The notes under the pieces are model-generated. The model did no database searches and had not been told where the DNA came from. It worked only from the letters and a program-made list of their open reading frames with translations. Both the position numbers and the translations under genes were made by a program. From NCBI RefSeq assembly GCF_002864045.1, contig NZ_PJPV01000026.1:38176-102175 (forward strand): a DNA stretch of 64,000 bases. Direction: 5' to 3'. Shown here piece after piece: positions 19,734 to 29,388 of this stretch. Each line of letters starts with the position of its first letter. Positions within the stretch are counted from its first letter, which is position 1. Origin of the DNA: Endozoicomonas acroporae (GTDB taxonomy: Bacteria; Pseudomonadota; Gammaproteobacteria; Pseudomonadales; Endozoicomonadaceae).

Positions 19734-20708
19734 ATGAACTGCTACAACAGCATACCTTCACACAACCCTGCATTTTCTGGCTTTTATTTCGACTCTTTAA
19801 ATTTAATAGAACACCCTTATCCCGTTGAACAACCGTCGATCTATCAAGGCAGGTCTGTTATCAGGCTGGACAATCCTTTTCCTGTTTACCATAGCCAATC
19901 AGCCATTCTTCCGAATAACGAAGATTTTTTAAGACTATTGACTGAACATAATATTGACTCTCAATTAATTCATGATCCGGCAAACTTCCTCAGAACTGAT
20001 ATTTATGAGATTCCACAATCAGTTCTTGATGAATATGTACCATGGCATCCTGCTTATGAACACGCTAATAATCCGCCATCATCAATAACAGAGACATGCC
20101 GTACTCATCAGGCATGCTTATCGGGGAGTGTGCCTGAGATCAGGGAGCCAACCACAATAAGCTATTGGAATCCAGATCATCAGTTATTCAACTCGCAAGA
20201 TTTTCAGCCTATTGCTGTAGTTAACACGCCAAACCTGATCCAAACGACAATTGCCCCCAGCCAGACAGAAGAAATGACTGAGGGTAACGCTTCAATAATT
20301 GAGCACCAAAGGAGCCGCTACCAGAGTGATCCGGCTTACGCAGCGCGCCAGAGGCAGGGCCAAAGGAACCGCTATAAGATGCTTTGCAAAGACCATGCTT
20401 TCCGGGAGCGTGAAAGGGAGCGTATAAGGCAGCTTCGCCGGGACCCTGAATACGCTGAGCGCGAAAGGGTGCGCCGAAGAGAGCGCTACAATAATGATAA
20501 GGTTTATGCAGCGCGCGAAAGGGCGCGCCAAAGGGCGCAATACAAGAATGATCACAATTTTGCAGAACGCCGCCTGAAGAAACAACAGGAGTATCGAAAT
20601 AAGCGCTACCATGATGATCCCGATTATGCAGAATACATAAGGGAGCGCCAAAGGAACTACCAAAGAACGCGCAAAGAAAAAGCAAAAAAGAAGGCGACAC
20701 CAGGATGA
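19734..20708 (+). CDS. Arg-rich repeat protein, candidate effector (family member 7)
   Basis: 324 residues. The N-terminus (MNCYNSIPSHNPAFSGF, then YQGRSVIRLDNPFPVY) matches members 3 and 5, and the segment DIYEIPQSVLDEYVPWHP matches the acidic module. The C-terminal 120 residues are a different basic repeat: about six units of roughly 18 residues of the form RYxxDPxYAERERxRQR, very rich in Arg and Glu, probably one long charged helix. This shows the shared front module joined to a new C-terminal type. No signal peptide. Its stop codon lies inside the loop of a strong terminator. Such charged repeats occur in nucleic-acid-binding proteins, but no firm family is recognised. Confidence 0.74.
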   Translation: MNCYNSIPSHNPAFSGFYFDSLNLIEHPYPVEQPSIYQGRSVIRLDNPFPVYHSQSAILPNNEDFLRLLTEHNIDSQLIHDPANFLRTDIYEIPQSVLDEYVPWHPAYEHANNPPSSITETCRTHQACLSGSVPEIREPTTISYWNPDHQLFNSQDFQPIAVVNTPNLIQTTIAPSQTEEMTEGNASIIEHQRSRYQSDPAYAARQRQGQRNRYKMLCKDHAFRERERERIRQLRRDPEYAERERVRRRERYNNDKVYAARERARQRAQYKNDHNFAERRLKKQQEYRNKRYHDDPDYAEYIRERQRNYQRTRKEKAKKKATPG

Positions 20709-20730
20709 TCATTCTTACCCTGGTGTCGCC
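20693..20730 (+). terminator. Terminator overlapping the end of family member 7
   Basis: A perfect 12-bp stem, GGCGACACCAGG (20693-20704) with CCTGGTGTCGCC (20719-20730). The stop codon of the plus-strand gene (20706-20708) is in the loop. It separates this gene from the convergent bHLH gene and may act in both directions; there is no long T-run. Confidence 0.65.
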
Positions 20731-20808
20731 CTGTCTGATTACCAGCTGCAGATTAAACCTTCAAACAGTTACACCTGCTGTGCGTCAACGATAGTGCCAT
20801 TCAACCAA

Positions 20809-21219
20809 TCAGAAAGGTCCGGGGGGATTTCTGAGTTGGTGCTCAAGGGCTCTAATGTATAGACACGCCTGTCTTAATATCTGTAGTTTTGTTAATGATT
20901 TTCCAGCCCCTCCGGGAATTTTATTTTTAAGTACCTCGAAGGCGTCGTTAATTCTACCGACACGATGCCTTTCTCTAAGGCTAGCTATGCGCCTATGCTT
21001 ATCAATGGCCGCACGCATTCTTTCTCTTGTTGTGGTGAGATCGGGATATTCCCCTGCAGTTGGTGTGAAATAAAGGTTTCGGTGATCAACCTGATGAACA
21101 TCGAACTGTTTGAACGTTGTATCTTTAGTTGTATGATTAGCAGGATTTATTCCTATAGCGCCAGATGATTCATCTGGTGGCATCTGATTTGGCTGCATTG
21201 GTATTGTATTAATATGCAT
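20809..21219 (-). CDS. Basic helix-loop-helix (bHLH) domain protein
   Basis: 136 residues from the ATG at 21219, which has GAAGG 12 nt upstream; a TTG at 21261 would add 14 residues. Residues 75-129 form a complete eukaryotic bHLH domain. The basic region RRIASLRERHR carries the E-box-contacting E83-R84-x-R86. Helix 1 is INDAFEVLKNKIP, the loop GGAGKS, and helix 2 LTKLQILRQACLYIRALEHQL. The pattern RER-R, N-AF, L, IP, L-K-Q-L, A, YI, L is that of animal Twist/Hand-type factors. The first 70 residues are uncharacterised. bHLH domains are normally confined to eukaryotes, so this is probably of host origin and may act in the host nucleus (inference). Its promoter is not of the ECF type seen in neighbouring genes. 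Confidence 0.88.
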   Translation of the reverse strand: MHINTIPMQPNQMPPDESSGAIGINPANHTTKDTTFKQFDVHQVDHRNLYFTPTAGEYPDLTTTRERMRAAIDKHRRIASLRERHRVGRINDAFEVLKNKIPGGAGKSLTKLQILRQACLYIRALEHQLRNPPGPF

Positions 21220-21344
21220 CTGATTTATTACCTTCTTTATTTTGAATAATGAATATAGCAAAAGTACTCACCAGCCCCTTTTAAGCTCATGTTTATGGCG
21301 CTGTCCCGGCTTCGGTAAGTAGAAAGACGACATTTTTTGAAAAC

Positions 21345-24300
21345 TCAAGGCGCTGGCATGCTATCTTCATAAACCTCAAAGTTATCGAAGTACGCTGTAC
21401 GTGCGTGCGCCGTTTTCAGGAAAAGACCAATACGGCTTCTGTCCACTGAGAAGCCATAAGATGTGAGCTTCTGCATGCCATTACCATCCAACAGATCATA
21501 GAAGAACGTGTACCTGTCAACCCCGGTGCCATGACCATTTTCAATCATTTCCATACGCAGTTTGACCTTGCCAGAATTATGGGCACTGACGTTAATAAGC
21601 GGGTTATTGGTACCAAGGCCTTGGAGGTTAATAAGTCCATCACGACCACTCCAGTAGTCCAGGCCATAGGAAAATACCGGTTGTGCACCATCTTCATCCG
21701 CGTAGACAGTAAGGCCTGCAATTTGACGATTTTGTGCGGTGTTCAGTTCGACTTCTGTTTCCACTACCCAGGACTCAGAGCCGGGCGCCGTAAAATAAGC
21801 AATAGGGCCATTGTTACGTGCCTTCCACATATCCGTGTTGCCAGTTGTGGTAATGACGAGACGATCATTTACCTCATCGATGGTAATAGAAGCCAGTGAG
21901 CGATCAGGGATATCCGGTGATAAGCCAGAGTCGGTGAGCGTAGCGACTGCAAAAGACGTCGAATGAGTAGTAAGAAGCGGCAGCCCTACAGTGTTGCCAA
22001 TTGAAATGGTAAAGGTCTGTTCAGAAGAGTAGCCGTGTTCATCGGTTGCACTGACAACGAGGCTGTATGAAGGTTTCAGGTCAAAGTCCAAAGCCGCTAT
22101 TAAGGTCACAGTACCATCAGGGGCAACTGCGAAATGACTGAGTCCATCACCGCCCACTGCAGAATAGATGACGGTTGTGTCGCCACGGTTAGCATCCGTT
22201 GCGGTAAGCGTCGTAACGACAGTGTTGACCGCTGTATCTTCCATTACCAGAAAAGCATTGCTGGTGAATTTCGGGGCCTGCTCAACCTTGTAATTCAAGT
22301 CAAAGAACGTTTCCTGACCCCGGTCGTCAACAACCTTGAGTTTTATGGTCTGTGCATCAGCATTCGTTACACCCTCATTAGAGTAAACCTGACCACTACC
22401 ATGAACGTTCAAACCCGCTGAAAAGGCACCACCCCATGGCCCATAAGTACCAGTTGCCGTATTTTTATGGAAGACGAGGAGTTCACCTCCCTCAGGATCG
22501 CTGTAGTATTGGCTAAGATCAACAGGTCCAAAGGGTTTACTTCCCTCAATCGTACCAAGGTCAATGGTTGACTGAGTGACCACCGGAGCCTGGTTGGTAT
22601 GAGCCACATAGCCAGAAGCCACTTTTCGGAAGCTGGAGGTATCGCCCCGGATACGACTGGCGTCAGCCATAATGGCATCCACTCGCCAGAAAACCTGGTC
22701 GGTGTCGTGAACCGTCTGTACAACTTCAGTAGGGCTGCCTGTCCAGGCAGCTGCCAAGCCACTGTCCGGGTTATCAACATCCGTTTTGTTTGAACTGATA
22801 AAAAGTTCATAGCCTGCCGCACCGTGTACGCTTGTCCAGTCAAATTGAACATCTCCTGCTGCAACAATACCTTTATAAGCAGGAGCAATCGGGACCGGTT
22901 TGGTCCGTTGATAATTGGCAGCAACCTGAGCGTCATTCAGGGCATAGTTAAAGCTTTGAATCTCATCGATGAGCCCGTTAAAGCCCTTGCCGAAAGTCAG
23001 ACTGTTAAAGTTATAGGTATAGCCCACGTGGGGTGCAGAATCGACGAGCTGACCATCGAAGAAGAGCTTGTTGATACCGCCATATTCATGGACCATGGTT
23101 ACCTGATGCCAGGTTCCTGTTGCAATGTCTACATCCCCTTCATTGGTGTATTTGGCGTCGATTTCATTCCATTCTATGGCACCGGCCAATTGTGAAGATG
23201 GCCAGTGCATTTTTATGCCAGTGCCATGGTTGACGATATCAATGTTGAGCGACTCTTTACCATAAGAACCGTGGAGCAAATTGACGTTAGCAGTGATCGC
23301 TTTCACAGAATTAAACCAAAACGAGAGTGTCATGCTGTGATGGCGTGCAGAAGGTATTACATCATTGCCGATTACCAGGCCATGGGTGTCGATAGATGTG
23401 TCGTACGCCTTGCCACTGACGCCACCGAAAACGACAGCTGCCTCATTGACTGCCACTGTAGCGCCACCAGAGCCCAGTGTTTGTGATTGACCTGAAACAA
23501 CATGGTCAAAGTCGATTAAACCATCGACGTGTGGTGTTCGTTTAAAGAAATTGAATTTCCGGGTCGTGGTATAACCACCGGTTTCCTTGATATAGATATG
23601 AGCGACTGACTGACCTTCATCGAGGTTCACGGCGGCAGTATTGGCTGTAGCAGTGACAGTGATCGTTTCACCTGCTGCCAGTGAAGCAGATGTCCTGTCA
23701 AGGCTTAACCACGGACTGTCTGTTTGAATTACCAGTGTCTGATTTACACCTGTGTTGTTGGTAATGTCGTATTCCTGATGTGGTAATTTGCCATTACCAT
23801 CCCAGTCATAGACGACTTCCTGCGTCGGGCGGGCGATGATCGGGTACGTTGGCTTCATCGCCTGTGGAATCACCTGGATGGACGGATCGCCATTGAGTGT
23901 CCAGAGAATATCACTTCCTGTGAGACTCCGATGCCCATCACACATTCTATGCCAATGTGCCAGTCCCATGGGCTCACCTTTGGTGAAAATATCGAAGCGG
24001 CTATGACGGTAGAACGGTTCACCAACACCATTATTTTTGCCAAGTAACGCCACCGGGCGAGTCCCTCCCATGACACCAATGGAACCATAACGCAACTGGG
24101 AGGCACAAAGGTTATTGTCGAAACCAACTTCACACGCTTCACAGGAGCCGATCTCAGATAAGTACGGGCGGACATTGTTACCATGGTTGCGTGAGAGATC
24201 GACACTGAGGCCGCCTTGTGTCCAGGTGGGTGTACCATGGCCACCGGTACGGATATAGCCAATATCGTAGTTGGTCAGGAAGTGATCATTCTGCCACTGT

Positions 24301-25625
24301 TGGAAATCCGTCGGCACATGACCATCGCCAACAACACCTCCGCGAACCCGATACTCAACGCCTGCAAATTCGTAGAGAGCGGCATTGATATTCCAGGTTG
24401 TGTCATTGATATCCGGTCTGTAGCGCCAGGTGGTATCGGCCTCGTTTTCGTAGTCGATAAACTTCTGCAAGATCGCATCCACATCACTGTATTTGCCAAA
24501 CTGACTGCCTTCACCCGCCACCTGGATACGACCAACGAGGACATTCCACTGCCCTGAATGCCCTTTACCCCAATCGCCATTACTGTAAAGAACGCCATCG
24601 CCATCGGCATCAATCGTTTCATTCACCAGGTCCACGTAGTAATGATCAGTAGCCGCTACCCCATAGGTATACTCGTACCAATCTGTGACTTCACCCGCAT
24701 CGACTTTGGCCTGGCGTTCAAAGCGTGAGATACCGCCTTTGGCAATGGCCATCGGCACATCGCCCCGGTAAATATCGGGATCACCGACCATAAGGACATA
24801 CAGAATATCCTTGCTCTGATAGTTATTACGCAACCAGGTACGTATGTTATCCGCCGCACAGGCACCATGACCGCCACCGTGATCTTTTTCAGTGACAACA
24901 TATACAGTAAAGCCGATGGCTTCTTTATGGGCGATAAAGTCATTTAACTTTGTCAGATTTTTTCTAAGTTTCTCGGTGGTTACAATTGCATAGCCTTTAC
25001 GGTTAAGACGGACATCATCCACATCTTTCATTGGCGATGGCGTGTCGAAGTTACCATTGCCGGTATACCATTGGGCTCCGAGCATTAAAGGGGGCCTCTT
25101 CGTCTCCCATGTCTGGCCAAGGGGATTCCACCACCGCTGGATGTTAACTGGAGTCAAGACGATACGATAGACTTCCATCAAGCTGTCATTGTAGTCGTCT
25201 AATCCTTTTAAAAATGCTGTGTGCTCTCCTTCGCCAGGCGTAGCTGTACCTAATTTGATACTGGTTAGATCACCACTTGTCTGGGCCAGAGTAAATTGAA
25301 GCGCTTCCGGGCCGATTTGTAACTGAACGCTCTTACCTGCAGAGCTGGCAGGGACATTTCTGAGCAACAGGTTCACATCGTAAGAAATGTTCTCCAGACC
25401 TTTGATTGTCCATTCTGCTTGAGAACCAGCGGAACTTCCGCTGAACAATAAGTACTTTGCGCTTGCTTCCCAGGTGATACCTGCCCCCAGTTTGGCGTCC
25501 CAGCCGCGCAGGGTGACTACACCTGCGGCGTTAGGCTGAGGGTTGCCTTTGGGAATATCTGCAAAAGTGAGCTGTAGGGATAGTAGAGATATCAATAGAA
25601 CCAACAACATCTGTCGTTTAGCCAT
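21345..25625 (-). CDS. Gingipain-like (C25) secreted protease with LamG and cadherin-like domains
   Basis: 1426 residues from the ATG at 25625, which begins a clean signal peptide (MAKRQMLLVLLISLLSLQLTFA); the frame is open 26 codons further upstream. After an N-terminal beta domain comes a caspase-fold C25 protease region (about 215-590) with the catalytic histidine in GGHGT (H463) and cysteine in GSCEAC (C495). It also has Asp-rich, probably calcium-binding, sequence (DADGDG). A concanavalin/LamG-like domain follows (about 700-900), then an FnIII-like part (about 920-1030), a cadherin-like domain (about 1130-1230, DANRGDT...VSATDEHG) and a C-terminal jelly-roll-like domain. It is probably secreted or surface-bound and may digest or bind host glycoproteins. 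No secretion-sorting tag is recognised at the C-terminus. Confidence 0.82.
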   Translation of the reverse strand: MAKRQMLLVLLISLLSLQLTFADIPKGNPQPNAAGVVTLRGWDAKLGAGITWEASAKYLLFSGSSAGSQAEWTIKGLENISYDVNLLLRNVPASSAGKSVQLQIGPEALQFTLAQTSGDLTSIKLGTATPGEGEHTAFLKGLDDYNDSLMEVYRIVLTPVNIQRWWNPLGQTWETKRPPLMLGAQWYTGNGNFDTPSPMKDVDDVRLNRKGYAIVTTEKLRKNLTKLNDFIAHKEAIGFTVYVVTEKDHGGGHGACAADNIRTWLRNNYQSKDILYVLMVGDPDIYRGDVPMAIAKGGISRFERQAKVDAGEVTDWYEYTYGVAATDHYYVDLVNETIDADGDGVLYSNGDWGKGHSGQWNVLVGRIQVAGEGSQFGKYSDVDAILQKFIDYENEADTTWRYRPDINDTTWNINAALYEFAGVEYRVRGGVVGDGHVPTDFQQWQNDHFLTNYDIGYIRTGGHGTPTWTQGGLSVDLSRNHGNNVRPYLSEIGSCEACEVGFDNNLCASQLRYGSIGVMGGTRPVALLGKNNGVGEPFYRHSRFDIFTKGEPMGLAHWHRMCDGHRSLTGSDILWTLNGDPSIQVIPQAMKPTYPIIARPTQEVVYDWDGNGKLPHQEYDITNNTGVNQTLVIQTDSPWLSLDRTSASLAAGETITVTATANTAAVNLDEGQSVAHIYIKETGGYTTTRKFNFFKRTPHVDGLIDFDHVVSGQSQTLGSGGATVAVNEAAVVFGGVSGKAYDTSIDTHGLVIGNDVIPSARHHSMTLSFWFNSVKAITANVNLLHGSYGKESLNIDIVNHGTGIKMHWPSSQLAGAIEWNEIDAKYTNEGDVDIATGTWHQVTMVHEYGGINKLFFDGQLVDSAPHVGYTYNFNSLTFGKGFNGLIDEIQSFNYALNDAQVAANYQRTKPVPIAPAYKGIVAAGDVQFDWTSVHGAAGYELFISSNKTDVDNPDSGLAAAWTGSPTEVVQTVHDTDQVFWRVDAIMADASRIRGDTSSFRKVASGYVAHTNQAPVVTQSTIDLGTIEGSKPFGPVDLSQYYSDPEGGELLVFHKNTATGTYGPWGGAFSAGLNVHGSGQVYSNEGVTNADAQTIKLKVVDDRGQETFFDLNYKVEQAPKFTSNAFLVMEDTAVNTVVTTLTATDANRGDTTVIYSAVGGDGLSHFAVAPDGTVTLIAALDFDLKPSYSLVVSATDEHGYSSEQTFTISIGNTVGLPLLTTHSTSFAVATLTDSGLSPDIPDRSLASITIDEVNDRLVITTTGNTDMWKARNNGPIAYFTAPGSESWVVETEVELNTAQNRQIAGLTVYADEDGAQPVFSYGLDYWSGRDGLINLQGLGTNNPLINVSAHNSGKVKLRMEMIENGHGTGVDRYTFFYDLLDGNGMQKLTSYGFSVDRSRIGLFLKTAHARTAYFDNFEVYEDSMPAP

Positions 25626-25888
25626 TATTCCTTGCAGGCTGGTAGCGGAGTCCCGGTAAGTTTTGAAAGCCGGGATCACGAAAGCTGGGGGCAAGTCTTT
25701 CATGGTTCACAACTTTGGTCGTTTACGGTGATAAGAGAAAAAGGCGGCAAAAAGGGGAGGCGGGAAACGGTGGCAGGTCTTTGCATAAAAGCAAAATTCA
25801 AGTCCTGCTTCAGAAACGTTCTTAGTATATCAAACAGAATCACCCTCTGTTTGGATGGTCAGGCTAAAAAGCGTGTTCCGGAATTTCA

Positions 25889-25923
25889 GCAGCGCCCGGA
25901 AGCAGCCGTACTCCGGGCACTGC
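25889..25923 (-). terminator. Hairpin after sthA
   Basis: GCCCGGA / TCCGGGC stem extended by GCAG / CTGC with a bulge, loop of 11 nt. It lies just past the sthA stop and upstream of the protease gene. No T-run, so termination strength is uncertain. Confidence 0.4.
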
Positions 25924-25949
25924 TGAGATGAGAAGCCAATTAAGCAGGA

Positions 25950-27344
25950 TCAAAACAATCGATTCAGCCCATCCAGGGCAGCAACACGGTAGGCTTCCGC
26001 CATGGTCGGATAGTTAAATGTGGTATTCAGGAAATAACGGAGTGAATTGGCCTTGCCCTCTTGCCGCATCACCGCCTGACCGATATGGATAATCTCCGAA
26101 GCCTGGTCACCAAAACAGTGAATGCCCAACACTTCCAGGGTATCCCGGTGGAAAAGAATCTTCAGCATGCCAACCACCTCACCAGTGATTTGCGCCCTGG
26201 CCAGCCTGGAGAAAAACGCCTTGCCCACTTCATAGGGAATGGCATCTGCCGTCAGTTCTTCTTCGGTGCAACCCACAGAGCTGATTTCCGGGATGGTGTA
26301 GATCCCCGTAGGCACTTCATTGACAAAGTGCCAGTCCTCACTGTTACAAAGGTGTGCTGCCGCCGAGCGCCCCTGGTCATAAGCGGCACTGGCCAGACTG
26401 GGCCAGCCAATGACGTCACCCGCCGCATAAATATGGGGTAATGAAGTCTGATAGCTTTCATTAACACTTAACTGCCCACGGCCATCGGGCTTAAGGCCGA
26501 TCATTTCCAGCCCCATTGCCTGGGTATTGCCTGTCCGGCCATTGGCCCAGAGCAACATGTCGGCCTTGAGTTTCTTGCCCGACTTGAGGTGCAGTACCAC
26601 GCAATCATCCATGGTCTCAAGTTTCTGGAACTCTTCATTATGACGGATAATGACGTTCATTTTGCGCAGCTGATAGCTCAGGGCATCGGAAATCTCTTTA
26701 TCAAGAAACGACAGCAGCCGCTCACGGGTATCAATCAAATCCACCAGCACGCCCAGACCAGAGAATATCGAGGCATATTCAGAGCCGATAACACCGGCAC
26801 CGTAGATAATCATGCGTCGTGGCGTAGAAGACAGCTCCAAAATGGAATCACTATCAAAAACCCTGGGATGGTGAAAGTCGACACCGGGTGGATGGTAGGG
26901 ACGGGACCCGGTGGCAATCAGAAAGCTGGACCCGAACAGACGTTCCGTATTCCCGCTGGGCTCAGTCACCTCCAGGGTGTGCTCATCAATAAAGACACCA
27001 CGGCCAAAGTAGAGATCAATGCGATTCCGGGCATAGTACATGGTCCGGGACTGTACCTGCTTCTGAATCACCGATTCCGCTCTTTTCAATACTTTGGGAA
27101 AGCTGAACCAGCGGGGATCACCAATCTCACGAAACATGGAGTTGGTATTGAAATCCATGATCTGTTTGACAGAGTGGCGCAGAGCCTTGGATGGAATCGT
27201 ACCCAGATGAGTACAGCTGCCACCGACAAAGTTAAACTGCTCAACGACAGCGACCTTTTTACCAAGCTTGACGGCATTCATGGCCGCCCCCTCACCCGCA
27301 GGCCCCGACCCAAGGATGACCAAATCGTATTTACTGACACCCAT
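25950..27344 (-). CDS. sthA: Soluble pyridine nucleotide transhydrogenase SthA
   Basis: 464 residues, close to the E. coli enzyme. It is a flavoprotein of the disulfide-reductase superfamily: the FAD-binding [10 protein letters not shown] is at the N-terminus, followed by [17 protein letters not shown]. In this motif the second redox cysteine of true disulfide reductases is replaced (C-T-H-L-G-T), which is diagnostic for SthA. An NAD(P)-binding fold ([18 protein letters not shown]) is central, and the dimerisation domain lies at the C-terminus. It transfers hydride between NADPH and NAD+ in the cytosol. It is the last gene of an apbE-nqrM-sthA run on the same strand, separated from nqrM by a hairpin. 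Confidence 0.95.
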   Translation of the reverse strand: MGVSKYDLVILGSGPAGEGAAMNAVKLGKKVAVVEQFNFVGGSCTHLGTIPSKALRHSVKQIMDFNTNSMFREIGDPRWFSFPKVLKRAESVIQKQVQSRTMYYARNRIDLYFGRGVFIDEHTLEVTEPSGNTERLFGSSFLIATGSRPYHPPGVDFHHPRVFDSDSILELSSTPRRMIIYGAGVIGSEYASIFSGLGVLVDLIDTRERLLSFLDKEISDALSYQLRKMNVIIRHNEEFQKLETMDDCVVLHLKSGKKLKADMLLWANGRTGNTQAMGLEMIGLKPDGRGQLSVNESYQTSLPHIYAAGDVIGWPSLASAAYDQGRSAAAHLCNSEDWHFVNEVPTGIYTIPEISSVGCTEEELTADAIPYEVGKAFFSRLARAQITGEVVGMLKILFHRDTLEVLGIHCFGDQASEIIHIGQAVMRQEGKANSLRYFLNTTFNYPTMAEAYRVAALDGLNRLF

Positions 27345-27423
27345 TTATTCGATTCCCCCGGTTCCAAAACATTATCCGTTTATTCTTTTTTACAGCTTAT
27401 ACTTTGAGTGTCCAAAAAGCTTT

Positions 27424-27447
27424 ACACCAGGAGGCTGTCACTGGTGT
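27424..27447 (-). terminator. Hairpin between nqrM and sthA
   Basis: ACACCAG and CTGGTGT form a 7-bp stem with a 10-nt loop. On the minus strand it is followed a few bases later by CTTTTT, compatible with weak termination after nqrM. Confidence 0.4.
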
Positions 27448-27476
27448 CTACAAACAACAAACGTAACCAGAAACGA

Positions 27477-27710
27477 TTACGCCTTTTTACTCTGATTTGC
27501 AGCCGTCGCGTCATAAAACAGGTCATCATTCACCTCGGAAAGAGGATCTGTGTTGTCTCCGCCGCCACAAATGACACAGCTGTCCTTCAGGCCAAGATTA
27601 CTAAGGCCACCACAGGAGCCTTTAATCGGCTTTTTGTCAAAAATCACACCCACCGCCATAGCCGCAATGAGTACCAGAAAAGTACAAAATGTAATCAGCA
27701 TAATGGTCAT
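27477..27710 (-). CDS. nqrM: Na+-translocating NADH:quinone reductase assembly factor NqrM
   Basis: 77 residues from the ATG at 27710. One N-terminal membrane segment (MTIMLITFCTFLVLIAAMAVGVIF) precedes the family's cysteine motif GSCGGL...CVICGG, which is needed for assembly of the iron site of the Nqr complex. Family members sit downstream of nqr genes with apbE; here apbE is directly upstream on the same strand, although the nqr structural genes are not within about 450 bp upstream. DUF539-type protein in older annotations. Identification is good from motif and neighbourhood. Confidence 0.88.
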   Translation of the reverse strand: MTIMLITFCTFLVLIAAMAVGVIFDKKPIKGSCGGLSNLGLKDSCVICGGGDNTDPLSEVNDDLFYDATAANQSKKA

Positions 27711-27797
27711 GACTGATTCCTCCATTATTTACCATGAAATGGTTCAGGTGATACACGGAACCTGTTTATTGAAACGCTATTTCCCGCTCAAGGTTGT

Positions 27798-28919
27798 TCA
27801 TGGCTGTTGAACCAGATAAGGCTTAAAGGCCTCACTGGTTACCGTTGCAAATCCTTCATCGGTATAATAGGCAAAACGTGCCGCAATACCCAGCCTGTTC
27901 GCCAGTTCCAGTCCTTTCTCATCCCCCAGCACCATAAACATGGTGGCCAGGGCATCGGCCCGGGCCGAGGTATCGGCAATGACAGCCACTTCCGCTACCC
28001 GCTTGGCTTCAGGCCAGCCGGTAACGGGATTAATGGTATGTGAGTAACGCTTGCCATCGACTTCAAAAAAATTCAGATAATCACCAGAGGTTGCCAGTGC
28101 CTTGTCCAGAGGCTCAACCAATGCTGATACGCCGTTTTTTCCCATTTCAGGACCGATCACCGCCAATCGCCAGGGGTTGCCATTAGGCTTGACACCCTGA
28201 ACCAGCACTTCGCCACCAACCTCTACCATAAAGTCCTCAATACCCTGAGCCCTGAGAGCCGCTGCCGCCTGATCAACACCATAGCCCTTGGCGATGGAAC
28301 TCAGATCAACAAACAACGCCTTTTCACGGGTCAGGGTTGAGCCTTCAGGGTCCGCTTTCAGACTCTGATAACCAACGTTGGCCAGGGCTTCCTGAATAGC
28401 GGTTGCCTCGGGAATATGGCCCGGATACTGATCCTCTATCCATTTGACAAATTCCGGAGCATTGGCCAGTGGGTGGGAGTCACTATCCTCGTGACTGTCG
28501 TTGACGGCAACCCATTGTGTCGGGCCAAACCCCCACAGGTTCACCAGGGGGCCTACGGTAATATCGTAGGCTCCATCCGACAGATCAGAAATCGCCCTGG
28601 CTTGCTGAACCAGCTGAACAATATCACCGGACAGTTTAAACGGCTCCCCTACCGGAGCCCGGTTAAACTGCATCAGCTCAGAGTCAGGCTTATAGGTTGA
28701 CATCCGTTGATCCACATCAGCCAGGGCATCCTGAACTACAGCGGACACATCCTTTACCGGATGACTGAACAGAGTCGCTACATAACTGACGTTATAGGTC
28801 GTTCCCATAACCTGCCCCTGAAAGCTATTCAGCCTGGGCCGCGTACTCAACACCAGAAATACCGCCACCAGCACAATGATGGCAGGTATCAATGATCGCT
28901 TCAGAGATCGGGAAAGCAA
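27798..28919 (-). CDS. apbE: FAD:protein FMN transferase ApbE
   Basis: 373 residues. An N-terminal membrane anchor (about residues 9-27) has no lipobox cysteine, so it is probably a signal anchor rather than a lipoprotein. The ApbE fold is visible throughout: GTTYNVSY near 40, MSTYKPDSELMQFN, the DLSSIAKGYGVDQ motif, then VEVGGEVLVQG and the C-terminal TSGDYLNFFEVDGKRYSHTINPVTG with ADALATM. ApbE attaches FMN covalently to threonines of NqrB/NqrC (and Rnf subunits) on the outer face of the membrane, which fits the nqrM gene next to it. No nqr structural gene is present in this window. Confidence 0.93.
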   Translation of the reverse strand: MLSRSLKRSLIPAIIVLVAVFLVLSTRPRLNSFQGQVMGTTYNVSYVATLFSHPVKDVSAVVQDALADVDQRMSTYKPDSELMQFNRAPVGEPFKLSGDIVQLVQQARAISDLSDGAYDITVGPLVNLWGFGPTQWVAVNDSHEDSDSHPLANAPEFVKWIEDQYPGHIPEATAIQEALANVGYQSLKADPEGSTLTREKALFVDLSSIAKGYGVDQAAAALRAQGIEDFMVEVGGEVLVQGVKPNGNPWRLAVIGPEMGKNGVSALVEPLDKALATSGDYLNFFEVDGKRYSHTINPVTGWPEAKRVAEVAVIADTSARADALATMFMVLGDEKGLELANRLGIAARFAYYTDEGFATVTSEAFKPYLVQQP

Positions 28920-29388
28920 GTGGAGCTCCTGATAGATAGTGGTTCAATAGGGCCTGAGTCAATCTCAGGCAGTTCTCTTAACACCGTGCGGGCAAGGATA
29001 ACTACCTTATGTCGGTGCGCTGGAAAAGATGCTCTGAGAAAGCTCCCGGCTGAAAGTCTGGCCGGATTCTAGCACCTGCCTGTGGGATAATCATCAGGGA
29101 TTAAACGGAACGATTCGGGCAGTTACTTAGGAGGCTGAGCAAGAATAGACTGCCCTACTGCGGTGGCAGCAAATTGGTCTAAAAATCCGCTTTTGTTCGG
29201 CAAATAGCCCCGCTATTCACCTCACAAAACCGAATTTTTATCCTCAATTTTCTGCCATCCTCGCTACGGGCGCTATTCTCGGTCAGCCTCCTAGTCTGCA
29301 AGATTCAAGGCCTGTGACTGTTTTTTTTTGGTTTCGCTATACTATTTATCACAATTAAAAAAAGTTTTTTTATAAGCAGGGAAAGGGA
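28920..29388. other. Intergenic region with MITE and effector promoter
   Basis: Holds a MITE-like element (29128-29294) and the start region of the kinase-like gene. Before its ATG there is a possible -10 TATACT (29338-29343), without a clear -35, and a strong purine-rich ribosome site (AGGGAAAGGGA). The part near apbE has a short inverted repeat (CCTGAG/CTCAGG, about 28954-28970). No gene. Confidence 0.5.
29128..29294 (+). mobile_element. MITE-like palindromic element, family 1 copy A
   Basis: About 167 bp with inverted ends (TAGGAGGCTGA...AGAATAG) and long internal self-complementarity. About 80% or more like copies B and C by eye. No coding capacity. Confidence 0.75.
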
